NCBI RefSeq assembly: GCF_004803915.1
Contig: NZ_CP039396.1
Span: forward strand, 620,001-684,000
Reading direction: 5' to 3'
Length of the DNA: 64,000 nt
Source: Duncaniella dubosii
Lineage (GTDB): Bacteria; Bacteroidota; Bacteroidia; Bacteroidales; Muribaculaceae
Shown: positions 54,646 through 63,945 of the stretch, piece by piece
How the letters are laid out: each line of letters opens with the position of its first letter
How positions within the stretch are numbered: position 1 is the stretch's first letter
Made by a program: the position numbers and the translations under genes
The notes under the pieces: model-generated
Database searches by the model: none
Told to the model about the DNA's origin: nothing
Seen by the model: the letters and a program-made list of their open reading frames with translations, nothing else

Positions 54646-55257
54646 TCAGTCAGACGGTTCTGAGGGGTCTGTCGCAAGTTTTTTCAGCGCGTCCCACCGG
54701 GAATCGACAGGCTGCTGAGATTCTCCGGGAGTGTCGGGGGCAGCTTCCATCGAATCCATCTCGTCCATCAGCTGATCGGTAAGCTCTGCGTCCTCATCGT
54801 CAATCTTGGTCGCGCGGTGCTTGCGGAGCAGTGCGCTCATAGCGCGGTTGCACTTGCCGAGAGGGTGGACATGCTTGACCGGTATGGCCAGTGATGCGGT
54901 GTCGAAAATCATATATGACACGTTCAGCCAATTTTCGCTTTCAGGAATGATGAGCAATTCATCGGTTTCCGAGTAGTCATCGCCATACTTAACGGCGATG
55001 TCGTATGTAGCGTCAATCGGATGGATGAGATCATCAAGACAACGGTCACATATAAGCGTGACAGTTCCGGTGACATGGAATGCAAGATTATAAATATCAT
55101 GCTTGTGAGTCACCGTCAGCCTTACCGTAAGGTCGGCATCGTGTATGTCTGCACTCTCCATGTTAACGAAAAACTGCTTGCCGAGATGATATTCAAACTC
55201 TTGAACACCTTCGGGGATGTTTTTCAATTGGAGGCGGAATTCTGAAAATTTTCCCAC
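54646..55257 (-). CDS. DUF177 (YceD-like) protein
   Basis: The 203-residue protein belongs to the YceD/DUF177 family, linked by genome context to 23S rRNA and L32 biogenesis. Recognisable are ICDRCLDDLIHPIDATYDIA (with the CxxC pair of the family) and GKCNRAMSAL. I chose GTG at 55257 (MGKFSEFRLQLKNIPEG when read as Met), not ATG at 55305, because a canonical promoter at 55283-55313 lies inside the longer version. Its C-terminal tail (about residues 165-203) is acidic and low in complexity. It heads the yceD-rpmF-fabH-era group. Confidence 0.85.
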   Translation of the reverse strand: MGKFSEFRLQLKNIPEGVQEFEYHLGKQFFVNMESADIHDADLTVRLTVTHKHDIYNLAFHVTGTVTLICDRCLDDLIHPIDATYDIAVKYGDDYSETDELLIIPESENWLNVSYMIFDTASLAIPVKHVHPLGKCNRAMSALLRKHRATKIDDEDAELTDQLMDEMDSMEAAPDTPGESQQPVDSRWDALKKLATDPSEPSD

Positions 55258-55282
55258 AACAATATTGATTGAAAAAACTGCG

Positions 55283-55313
55283 CAAAGGTAGTCAAAAAGT
55301 TTCATAAATCAAA
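55283..55313 (-). promoter_or_regulatory. Promoter of the yceD-rpmF-fabH-era group
   Basis: On the minus strand TTTG (55310-55313), a 19-base spacer and TACCTTTG (55283-55290) match the full Bacteroidota consensus. It lies inside the longer possible yceD frame and so decides the GTG start at 55257. Confidence 0.75.
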
Positions 55314-55367
55314 ACAAAACGCGCCAAAACAGCAATTTTCGATGAAACCTGACATTTTCGTGGGATA

Positions 55368-55419
55368 ACGAAGAGCAGGGAAACCACGGTTTTCACCCGG
55401 CGGCATCCCTGCACTTCGT
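55368..55419. other. Structured stem between the gltD stop and yceD
   Basis: Arms 55368-55381 and 55406-55419 form a 13-base-pair stem with a single A-A mismatch (ACGAAG and GCAGGGA segments) around a 24-base loop. There is no T-run on either side, so an intrinsic terminator is not clear. The rest of the gap from 55306 to 55520 holds only the yceD promoter. Confidence 0.5.
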
Positions 55420-55520
55420 CAAAATATCATAACTGACGGGCCATAGGCCAATCCATCGACAGGCTATCAGAGCTATGTCGCTATCATTTCCGGATTAGCC
55501 CGGCTGACCGCACAGTGCCG

Positions 55521-56842
55521 TCAGATTTCCTTGCTGTCGATTTCCGACATGAGCTTGAGAGCGTCGACATACTGCATTATGCCGTCAGACACCTTGCGGG
55601 CATCCTGCATGGCATGCACCACAGTTGCAGGACGGTTGGTGACATCGCCTCCGGCAAACACACCCTTGCGGCTCGTCATGCCGTAGGGTGTCTCACGGGT
55701 AAGGACATATCCCTTGTCATCAACCTTTATACCTTCTGTGGTCGAGACTATTCGGCTCGCAGGCTGGCTGCCGACAGCCATCACAATCCTGTCGGCCGGA
55801 AGGACAATCTCCTCTCCTTCATGGTTAATGGTGACCTCTTTTATGATTCCGTTCTCGCCACGGATTTCAGTAATCGAGGAATTCCACATAAACCGGACTC
55901 CTTCATTGACGGCATCGTCATACTCTGCCCTCAGAGCGCTCATATTCTCAATCGACCTGTGGTAGACAACTGTAACCTCCTTGGCATCCATGCGCAAAGC
56001 CGTACGGGCGGCATCCATAGCGGTGTTGCCGCAGCCGATGACAAAAACTCGGTCATTTTCCTTAACCGGGATTTCATCACGGCTGATAAGCCCCGAATTA
56101 TAGAGGCTTACACGGCGGAGGAAGTAGATGGCCTGACGGACTCCTTCGTAGTCTTTTCCGGGAATAGAAAGCTTCTTGGGCTTACCTGTGCCCGTACCCA
56201 TGAAAATAGCATCGAAACCTTTCTCGAACAGGTCGTCAACAGTAAAATCCTTGCCGATGGTTACATTACAGTGTATGCGCACACCAAGCTCACAGATTTT
56301 TTTGATTTCGTTGCGGACCACCTCTTTCGGCAGACGGTATTCGGGAATGCCGAGCATCAGCACACCGCCGGCCTCAGGCTCCATTTCGAAAATCTCCACA
56401 TCGAAGCCCTTGCGTGAAAGTTCACCAGCGACCGTAAGGCCGGCGGGACCGCTGCCGATGACTGCCACTCGGCCACGGGTCTTCGGACAAGATTCTCGCG
56501 TGTGAGATTCATAGCGCTGTCGAAATCAGCGACGAAACGTTCGAGTTTGCCGATATGGATATGGGCGTTTTTCTTGTTAAGGATGCAATTACCCTCACAC
56601 TGACGCTCGTGGGCGCAGACCCTGCCGCAGACTGCCGGCAGATTGCTCTTCGCGTTGATGATGGCCATCGCATTGCCGAGATTGCCCATCGAAAGTTCCC
56701 GTATCCAGTCGGGCATGTCGTTGCTGATGGGACAGCCTTTCTTGCACAAGGGATTTTTACAGTGAAGACAGCGTTTCGCTTCCTCTATAGCCTCAAGCAT
56801 CGTGTAGTCGTCGGAGGCTGAATCATTGATTTTTCTATTCAT
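55521..56842 (-). CDS. gltD: GltD-type NADPH oxidoreductase, single frameshift
   Basis: This resembles the small subunit of glutamate synthase and the related NADPH-dependent GltA/sulfide dehydrogenase subunit: an N-terminal cysteine-rich iron-sulfur domain (RCLHCKNPLCKKGCPISND, CGRVCAHERQCEGNC), then FAD and NADPH binding sites (AVIGSGPAGLTVAGELSRKG, VFVIGCGNTAMDAARTAL). The frame breaks at 56477-56479: one C missing on the minus strand, which would restore RRPRGRVAVIGSGPAGL. The repaired protein is 440 residues. I chose ATG at 56842 (MNRKINDSAS). Its start lies 12 bases after the GH43 stop on the same strand, an odd neighbour. The partner subunit is not adjacent. The enzyme's exact role cannot be told from sequence. 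Confidence 0.85.
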
Positions 56843-56854
56843 TGTCAAAATTGA

Positions 56855-58453
56855 TTATTCGTTTTGTGATGATAAGTCCGGTCCGTCGTGACGGTAACGG
56901 AAATAATCAAAATGTGTTTTCCCATAGCCTTCCGTTGTCGAATAGGCATATATGCCGGTTCTGACACCTTTCCAGAAACCTTCTTTCATTTCAAAGGCTT
57001 CTCCGAGTGGCATGTAGTTTTTCCCGTCAAGGCTATAGCTGAAACGGAAATCACCATCTACGGTGTCAATCGACAGTCGGACGTTCACTTTCCCCGGCTC
57101 TGCCACTTCAAACGGCCTGCGGAACACCACCGAACTGTCGTTTTCCATATAGACCGATGTCACACGACGGCCATTAACGTCCTCGACCATGACACCGCCT
57201 CCGACAAATTGCTTGCCAAGGCATTCAAGCCCGCTCCTGTCGCCCGGCTTCATATCGGATATGTCGAAAGAAAGTTCCGCCTCCGAGCGGAAGCCCATTA
57301 TTTTTTGTGTGAGCTGATTGCGTGCGGTGCGCAGCATCGGCGACTGCATAGGGATTATGGTCAGGCATCCTTCACGATGGCCGAAAGATATATTTCCGGG
57401 CACAGGATTATGATTGGTCTGCCACTGGATTTCCAGCCGTCTCTCATCGAACTCGTCGGATGTCTGAGGCACTTCACGGCGTGATAATCCGGCCAACGGC
57501 TTAGGACATATCTTCATAGGCTCGCCCACTCCGTTGCCGTCATAGTCTTCCCCGATGAAAGGAAAGCCGTCAATCCATTTCACAGGCTGGAGATGGACGA
57601 CACGGCCACGCGCCCCGGCCGACTGGAAATGATAGAACCACCAGTCGCCGTCGGGTGTGTCGACAAGCGCCCCCTGATGCGGGCCATTGACATCAGTACT
57701 TCCCCTTTCGAGCACACGGCGTGACTCATAAGGGCCATAGACATCCTTGGAGCGAAGAACCGTCTGCCATCCTTTGCTGACACCGCCTTCGGGAATACTT
57801 ATATAATAGTAGCCGTCCTTTTTAAACATTTTAGGGCCTTCGGCAACCGGACCTTTATAGACTGTCACTCCTTCATCGAGCAATTCACGTCCGTCGGGGC
57901 TCATACGATGAATTATTATAGGCCCTGCGCGATGACGGCTGCGCACAAGATAAGCGTCACCGTTATCATCCCAGAAAGGACAGGGATCTTCCCATTTGGC
58001 CACACCTTTTACAAGATGCAACGGACTCCACGGCCCGGCGGGATCCTCCGCAACGGTCATGAAGAGACCCTCTTCGGGAGTGCAGACAAAAATCCAGAAT
58101 TTACCGTCGTGGTAACGCAAGGCAGGCGCCCATGTTCCTTCGGCATACTTTATCATGTCTCCATATCCGGGCATTCCGATATTGTCATATACCTGTCCGA
58201 TGATACGCCAGTTGACCATATCGTCAGATTCCAGAACCGGCATACCCATGAAATGGAACTCGGAGCATGTCATGTAGTATTTGTCGCCCACACGGATCAC
58301 ATCAAGATCTGAATAGTCGGCATTGAGAACCGGATTTGCAAAAGTGCCGTCGCCTCTGTCGCCCCAAGCAAGAGCCAAGCCACCGTTACCGGCATGTCCT
58401 GCAACCGCGACAGCAAGAATCAAGGTTAAAATTATTATACTTCTACGTAACAT
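56855..58453 (-). CDS. GH43 family glycosidase
   Basis: The 532-residue secreted enzyme has a signal peptide (about residues 1-21) and a five-blade propeller catalytic domain (residues 35-330). The three acids appear as NADYSDLDVIRVGD (base Asp), WEDPCPFWDDNGDAYLV (pKa-setting Asp) and AEGPKMFKKDGYYY (acid Glu), then a C-terminal lectin-like domain (residues 340-520). It probably has beta-xylosidase or alpha-L-arabinofuranosidase activity, in keeping with the GH51 and GH28 enzymes 15 kb away. A TAAATTTG -7 box lies 29 bases before the ATG. The next gene on the strand begins 12 bases later. Confidence 0.92.
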   Translation of the reverse strand: MLRRSIIILTLILAVAVAGHAGNGGLALAWGDRGDGTFANPVLNADYSDLDVIRVGDKYYMTCSEFHFMGMPVLESDDMVNWRIIGQVYDNIGMPGYGDMIKYAEGTWAPALRYHDGKFWIFVCTPEEGLFMTVAEDPAGPWSPLHLVKGVAKWEDPCPFWDDNGDAYLVRSRHRAGPIIIHRMSPDGRELLDEGVTVYKGPVAEGPKMFKKDGYYYISIPEGGVSKGWQTVLRSKDVYGPYESRRVLERGSTDVNGPHQGALVDTPDGDWWFYHFQSAGARGRVVHLQPVKWIDGFPFIGEDYDGNGVGEPMKICPKPLAGLSRREVPQTSDEFDERRLEIQWQTNHNPVPGNISFGHREGCLTIIPMQSPMLRTARNQLTQKIMGFRSEAELSFDISDMKPGDRSGLECLGKQFVGGGVMVEDVNGRRVTSVYMENDSSVVFRRPFEVAEPGKVNVRLSIDTVDGDFRFSYSLDGKNYMPLGEAFEMKEGFWKGVRTGIYAYSTTEGYGKTHFDYFRYRHDGPDLSSQNE

Positions 58454-58481
58454 CAGAACGTGTATTATACAATATGGGGTG

Positions 58482-58489
58482 CAAATTTA
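58482..58489 (-). promoter_or_regulatory. -7 promoter box for GH43
   Basis: The minus strand reads TAAATTTG, matching TAnnTTTG, 29 bases before the GH43 ATG. No TTTG -33 element stands at the right distance. Confidence 0.5.
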
Positions 58490-58564
58490 CACAGATTTTT
58501 CTTCTATTTGGGACATTTCAGTTACAATTCTATCATATATATATGTATTTTGGATTTTTTCATT

Positions 58565-58572
58565 TATCTTTG
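58565..58572 (+). promoter_or_regulatory. -7 promoter box for the coiled-coil gene
   Basis: TATCTTTG matches TAnnTTTG and reads toward the coiled-coil gene, 132 bases before its ATG. It lies in the divergent gap with GH43. Confidence 0.5.
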
Positions 58573-58703
58573 CATTGTGGCGGTCTGACCCCAAAAGGAA
58601 GCTGACATCCGAAGGCGGTCAGACATACCGTCATCAGTACACCCTGCCATACCCTGAAACTTATAGGGCACCAGCCCGTCTATCATCATAACACAGAGCC
58701 AAT

Positions 58704-60295
58704 ATGTCTGTAGTGACAATCCTACGTCGTGCATTCGGTTTTTCGCCGGAAACCGAAGAGGAGGAAGGGGAATATGACCCGACAGTCCCCACCGATGCTG
58801 TCAACAATGATACGGAGACACCAACCGAATCTCCGACCGCACCGACAACACCTCACGAAGAACCGGAATCCGAGACATCGGACTCCGAAGCCGGTGACAC
58901 ACCTAAAGATGAGGACTCATCTGACCCGGACTCACAAACGACCTGTTTGACGCGGTAATCGACCTGTTCAACCGGACTCAGCCTGAATTCGTCAGGGAAT
59001 GCCTTAACGTAGAAGCCCAGCGTCAATACATCCTTAACTCGCTCTCCGAATCGCTTCGTCAACGGGTCGATTCCGCCCTTTCAGCCGACAGCAAGATGTG
59101 GGAAAAAGAGCGAGAGGAGCTTCTGAAAAAAATAGCAGAACTTGAAGGAAGTGAAAATGAACTGTCATCGATTCGCGACGAAAACCGCAAACTCCGCCTG
59201 AGCGCTGACCGCCAGAAGCACGCTCTTCTCGACCGCATCAATGATCTGGAGGCACAGCTTACAAAACAAGTGCAGGAAAAAGAGCGCTTCTTCAGCCGTA
59301 AGCCCTCACACGATGCCGAGGAACTTGCCAAGGCTACGGCCCGGGTAAAAGGTCTTGAAGATGAAAGCGAATCGCTGAAAGCTAAAAATTCAGAACTCGA
59401 AATCCGTGGCAATGAACTCGAAACCCGAAGAAACGAGCTTGAGGCCAAAATAAAGGAACTCGAAGCCGAAAAAGCCGACCTGATATTGAAATCGGAGACT
59501 CAGATGGCGACTTCCACCGACATCCGTCCCGAGAATGACGAAAAGATGTCGGCATCGGAAGCGCTCATATCCGAACTTAAATCAAAAAATTCCGGTCTTG
59601 AAGCCAAGGTAGCGGAACTGGGGACAAAGATTCCACTGCTTGAGACACAGAACTCGGCTCTTGAACAGGACAACGAAGCAATGGCCGCCGAATGCGAGCG
59701 CCTGCGTGGAGAAGTCGTCCGGCAATTGACACTTAAGGAACAGCTTGAAGTCAAATGCTCGATGAGCGATGTGATGATAAACGACCTCCGCAATCAGGTG
59801 GCTGCAATGCGAAAAGAACTCGAACGGCAACAGAACGGTCAGGAGGATGTCGTCGGTCAGATTCAGGAACAGCTCGACCGGTTTGAGGAAATCAAAGCAC
59901 GGAAGGATGCCAAAATCAACGAACTTCAGGAATCGAACGCGTCTCTTCACCGCACTATAGAGACAAATCTCTACAATCAGGCCAACAGCGAAATGAAGCT
60001 TCGCAGCGAAATCAAAAAACTGAAAGCCGAACTCGCCCGCCGGGATGCAACTCCGGAAGAACCGCGCACCTATGCTACCGGCCCGGTCAAGCTTCCCGCG
60101 CCTTCGCCCGAATCAGCAAAACCGGCTCCGGCCAAACGAAGAGGCCGTCCGAAGAAAGTGCGCATTGACAATAACCTTGACAACACCGACTGGTTCTCCG
60201 GAAAGCAGCAGCGAAATGAAGACCCTGATTTCGGCTATCATGAACCGCCGCGCAAGCCGGTCAACGACAACGAGGCTCAGCTGACCCTTTTCTGA
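58704..60295 (+). CDS. Acidic N-terminal / coiled-coil protein of unknown function, single frameshift
   Basis: I do not recognise this protein. As written it stops after about 84 residues (SDPDSQTTCLTR), but the next frame continues NDLFDAVIDLFNRTQPEFVR and runs to 60295. One missing A at 58936-58938 explains it; the repaired protein is 530 residues. Residues 15-80 are very acidic and T/P/S-rich. Residues 80-120 are a helical module (LNVEAQRQYILNSLSESLRQ). Residues 130-410 are a long coiled coil rich in E, L, K and N (for example NSELEIRGNELETRRNELEA). The C-terminus is basic, with an AT-hook-like PAKRRGRPKKVR. A cytoplasmic, possibly DNA-linked scaffold is a guess. Confidence 0.65.
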
Positions 60296-60389
60296 CCATT
60301 CCGCTATCCGGCTCTCACCTGTCCCCTACTCTCTATTCCCGCACTTCAACACATATATTATATAGTATTATTCTATCGACGATAGAGAC

Positions 60390-62576
60390 ATGAAAAAAAT
60401 ATTCCCATATCTGTTGATGGCCTCGGTGGCCCTTCCGGCTATCTCAGCCAATATATCCGACGACAAAGATCTCGCTCCATACGTTTTTCCACAGAACTCT
60501 CCCACCCGTGTGTCACGTCCGGCATATCTCGCCGACGGACTGAGCTATCTCTCACTGTCTGCCGACGGCAAAAAGGTGGTGAAATACGAAACCGCCACCG
60601 GCAAGGAAATAGAGACAGTAATGGATGTCACACATACGCGCGAGACAACCATTCCGTCAATCGAGAGTTTCGTGATGAGCCCCGACGGCTCAAAACTCCT
60701 CGTTGGACGCGAACGGAAACCGATCTACCGCCGTTCTTCGATGGCCAAATACTATGTCTACAACATAAGGACCCGCCAGCTGCATCCGCTGTCAGTTAAT
60801 TTTGAATACCAACGCGAGCCTCTTTTCTCTCCCGACGGACGGATGGTGGCCTTCGTAGGTTCTGACAATGACATCCATCTCCATAAAATAGACTATAATA
60901 CGGAGGTCGATGTAACCACCGACGGCATGACCGACAAGATTATCAACGGGGTGCCTGACTGGGTATATGAAGAAGAATTCACCACTTCTTCGTCAATGGC
61001 ATGGGCACCCGACAATCTTACGCTATGCTACATCAAGTATAATGAGACAGATGTCCCGGCCTATTCATTCCCGCTATATGAAGGGACTTGCAATCCGATG
61101 GAGCAATATGCGCTCTACCCCGGTTCGTTCACATACAAATATCCCGTAGCCGGACAACCGAATTCGAAAGTCAGCGTCCACAGCTATGACGTTGACAACC
61201 GCAAGACAAAGAATCTTGACATTCCTGCCACTAATTTCGAATATATCCCCAGAATATCTTACGGAGGAAGCCCCGACCGCCTGATTATCGCAACCCTCAA
61301 CCGCGCACAGACCCGCATGGAGCTTTTCAGCATGAATCCTAAATCAAACGTGGCCAAATCGATACTTGTGGAAGAGGAATCGGCATGGCTTGAACCGTCG
61401 ACCTACGAGAATCTGACATTCAACACAGATAATTTTGTCGTCCTTTCGTCGCGCTCCGGATTCACCCACGCCTATCAGTACAACTATGCCGGCTCAATGA
61501 CCCGTGCCATCACAAAAGGCGATTTCGATGTGCTTGCTTACTACGGCGCAGATGCAAAAGGCAACCACTATGTGCAGTCGACAGCCACAGGACCTATCAA
61601 CAGAGTGGTCTCGCGCATTGACCCAAAAGGAATAATGACCCACATGACTCCTGAGAAGGGCAACGCTTCTGTCTGGTTTACTCCTGCAAAGAACTATTAC
61701 ACCGTCTGCTACAGCAACGCACAGACCCCTCCTGTCTACACACTGCGCAACATAGCCGGAAAAGACATTCGTGTGCTTGAGGACAATGCTGCGGCAAAGG
61801 CAAAATATGCCTCCGCTCCCAAACGTGAGTTCTTCACCGTAACGACGGCCGAGGGCATCACTATCAATGCCTACATGCTGAAACCGGCCGGATTCTCCGC
61901 ATCAGGCTCATATCCCGTGATCATGACGCAGTACAGCGGCCCCGGCTCTCAGCAAGTGCTCGACTCATGGGCCATCGACTGGGAACAGTATGCCGCCATG
62001 CAGGGATATATCGTAATCTGTGCCGACGGTCGCGGAACAGGCGGACGCGGACGCGCATGGGAAACCATCGTATACAAGAATCTCGGCCACTACGAGACAA
62101 TCGACCAGCAGGCAGTGGCAAAATGGGCTGCCGGACAACCATACGTTAAATCAGGCAGCATCGGCATCTGCGGATGGAGCTACGGAGGCTACGAGACACT
62201 TATGTGCGTGTCGACCCCATCGACACCTTTCGCTGCCGCCGTGGCCATAGCCCCTGTCACCGACTGGCGTTACTATGACACTATCTACGCCGAGCGCTAT
62301 ATGCTCACTCCGCAGGAAAATGAAGACGGCTACCGCGCGTCTGCCCCTCTGAATGCCGTCGGCAACCTGTCAGTACCGCTGCTAATGATGCACGGGACTG
62401 CCGATGACAACGTACATTTCATGAACACAGTCCAGTATACATCCGCACTCCAGTCTGCCGGAAAGTGGTGTGACATGTTCATATATCCTAACATGAACCA
62501 TTCGATCTATGGATGCGGTGCGCGTCTTTCGGTCTACTCGCGAATGCTCGCCTACTTTAAATCCAATCTTCGTTAA
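60390..62576 (+). CDS. Dipeptidyl-peptidase IV family serine peptidase (S9B)
   Basis: The 728-residue periplasmic enzyme removes X-Pro or X-Ala dipeptides from the N-terminus of peptides. It has a signal peptide (about residues 1-19), a beta-propeller DPP-IV N-terminal domain (residues 40-470, with GVPDWVYEEEFTTSSSMAWA, the substrate-amine-binding Glu-Glu region), and an alpha/beta-hydrolase domain. The catalytic Ser597 is in GWSYGGYETLM; Asp near residue 672 in GTADDNVH and His704 in NMNHSIYG complete the triad. It lies between the coiled-coil gene and an unknown membrane protein on the plus strand. Confidence 0.95.
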   Translation: MKKIFPYLLMASVALPAISANISDDKDLAPYVFPQNSPTRVSRPAYLADGLSYLSLSADGKKVVKYETATGKEIETVMDVTHTRETTIPSIESFVMSPDGSKLLVGRERKPIYRRSSMAKYYVYNIRTRQLHPLSVNFEYQREPLFSPDGRMVAFVGSDNDIHLHKIDYNTEVDVTTDGMTDKIINGVPDWVYEEEFTTSSSMAWAPDNLTLCYIKYNETDVPAYSFPLYEGTCNPMEQYALYPGSFTYKYPVAGQPNSKVSVHSYDVDNRKTKNLDIPATNFEYIPRISYGGSPDRLIIATLNRAQTRMELFSMNPKSNVAKSILVEEESAWLEPSTYENLTFNTDNFVVLSSRSGFTHAYQYNYAGSMTRAITKGDFDVLAYYGADAKGNHYVQSTATGPINRVVSRIDPKGIMTHMTPEKGNASVWFTPAKNYYTVCYSNAQTPPVYTLRNIAGKDIRVLEDNAAAKAKYASAPKREFFTVTTAEGITINAYMLKPAGFSASGSYPVIMTQYSGPGSQQVLDSWAIDWEQYAAMQGYIVICADGRGTGGRGRAWETIVYKNLGHYETIDQQAVAKWAAGQPYVKSGSIGICGWSYGGYETLMCVSTPSTPFAAAVAIAPVTDWRYYDTIYAERYMLTPQENEDGYRASAPLNAVGNLSVPLLMMHGTADDNVHFMNTVQYTSALQSAGKWCDMFIYPNMNHSIYGCGARLSVYSRMLAYFKSNLR

Positions 62577-62596
62577 GCTACAAGCATCTGACATAC

Positions 62597-63934
62597 ATGA
62601 CCCAACATCATCACATTACAAACGAAAAAGCAATCTTCACGCTATGGCTCAACTGGGCCATTGCTGTGGGGGCTCTCGCTTTGCCTGAAATGGCCGCACT
62701 TTTCGTGCCACGACACTGGATTCCGACAATCACTTTCGGACTGATGTTACTCCTCATTATCTACCGCAACAACGGGAGGAAGCTGAGTGCGTCGTCGTGT
62801 GACCTCATCCAGACAATATGCGTCAGGACATTGTGTACATCGGCTCTGATAATGATAATAATATCCATTATCTATACCCGCCATATCATCTCGCTGTTCT
62901 ATCCCGAAGAGCTGCTTAACATGCACATCCCCTATCTGACAATACTCATACTCGGGCCTGTAGCCACATTCTACTGCCTTTTGTCGGAAATACAGGGAAA
63001 CAACGCATCTGTATGCCGGGAGTGCATAATACGCAACGGCACAGCTTCTGAGCGAGGATTTCTTGGAAAAGTCTTCTCACAGGAAAGCCGCTATCAGGTC
63101 AGAACTTTGCTCGTCCTCTCCGCTACCGTCAGCGTGACGTCATGGGTATATTATGCACTCTACTATGTCAACGTGAATCTCAACAGTGCCGATCATTTCT
63201 TCTATAACTGGGTTCCGTCTATATTATACGGTTTCTCAATCATTTTCTTCGGCATGAGATATTTCGGACTATGGAGCTATTATTACAACCACATCGAGCA
63301 GAACCCTCGTGTCTGCATGAACGGTTCCGGCGTACGCTTCCTAATTTTTCATGAAGACAACATATTCCTGAGCCGGACCGAAGGTTTCCATGACTATCCT
63401 GATGGCGACAAGTTCGACACTCCTACCGAAATCAGCCTGTCGCACTCTAATTCCATAAGCGTCGAAGATGCCGCCGACCATTTTTCAAATCTGACAGGTC
63501 TGCCGGCAGAGGACATGTCGATACGTTTTATGTATAAAAGCACCGACATGTCGGGACAGGCCAATGTATTCCATTTCATCTGCTGTCTGCCGGCCAAAGA
63601 AACCATTAACAGCACGTCTGTACGCGGCCAATGGTTCACACTGTCCCAGCTGCAGCGTCTGCTTTATAATCATGAACTGACCAAGATGCTCGCCTCCGAG
63701 ATCCACAGGCTATACACTGTCACTATGGCATGGAAGACCTATGACGCGGATGGCAACAGGCTCTATCGCATCAAGAATTATCGCCCGACCTTCCACCTGA
63801 AGGGTATCTGTGACTGGGATGTCGATTTCAACGATTCACAATGGCTTGAAGTAGCACGCTTCAATGAGGACAAACCTCTCTTCCATCTGCGCAAACTGTT
63901 TCACCGCCGGCAGCGTAAAGCAACGCAAGCCTGA
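62597..63934 (+). CDS. Membrane protein of unknown function, six transmembrane helices plus C-terminal domain
   Basis: The 445-residue protein has no family that I can name with confidence. Hydrophobic stretches lie near residues 13-37, 41-56, 75-94, 112-133, 172-197 and 208-233. A soluble domain then spans about 234-445. Its first part (RFLIFHEDNIFLSR, then VEDAADHFSNLTGL and later GQWFTLSQLQRLL) follows the strand-helix order of a Nudix hydrolase fold, but the Nudix-box residues G-x5-E-x7-R-E-x2-E-E are absent, so any such domain would be inactive. It starts 21 bases after the DPP-IV stop and ends 12 bases before miaA. The Nudix-like reading is weak inference. Confidence 0.7.
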   Translation: MTQHHHITNEKAIFTLWLNWAIAVGALALPEMAALFVPRHWIPTITFGLMLLLIIYRNNGRKLSASSCDLIQTICVRTLCTSALIMIIISIIYTRHIISLFYPEELLNMHIPYLTILILGPVATFYCLLSEIQGNNASVCRECIIRNGTASERGFLGKVFSQESRYQVRTLLVLSATVSVTSWVYYALYYVNVNLNSADHFFYNWVPSILYGFSIIFFGMRYFGLWSYYYNHIEQNPRVCMNGSGVRFLIFHEDNIFLSRTEGFHDYPDGDKFDTPTEISLSHSNSISVEDAADHFSNLTGLPAEDMSIRFMYKSTDMSGQANVFHFICCLPAKETINSTSVRGQWFTLSQLQRLLYNHELTKMLASEIHRLYTVTMAWKTYDADGNRLYRIKNYRPTFHLKGICDWDVDFNDSQWLEVARFNEDKPLFHLRKLFHRRQRKATQA

Positions 63935-63945
63935 TTCAATAGATA

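Noticed and set aside
55515..56417. 300-codon plus-strand open frame opposite gltD
   Set aside because: The minus strand encodes unmistakable FAD/NADPH-binding motifs; the opposite frame is a by-product.
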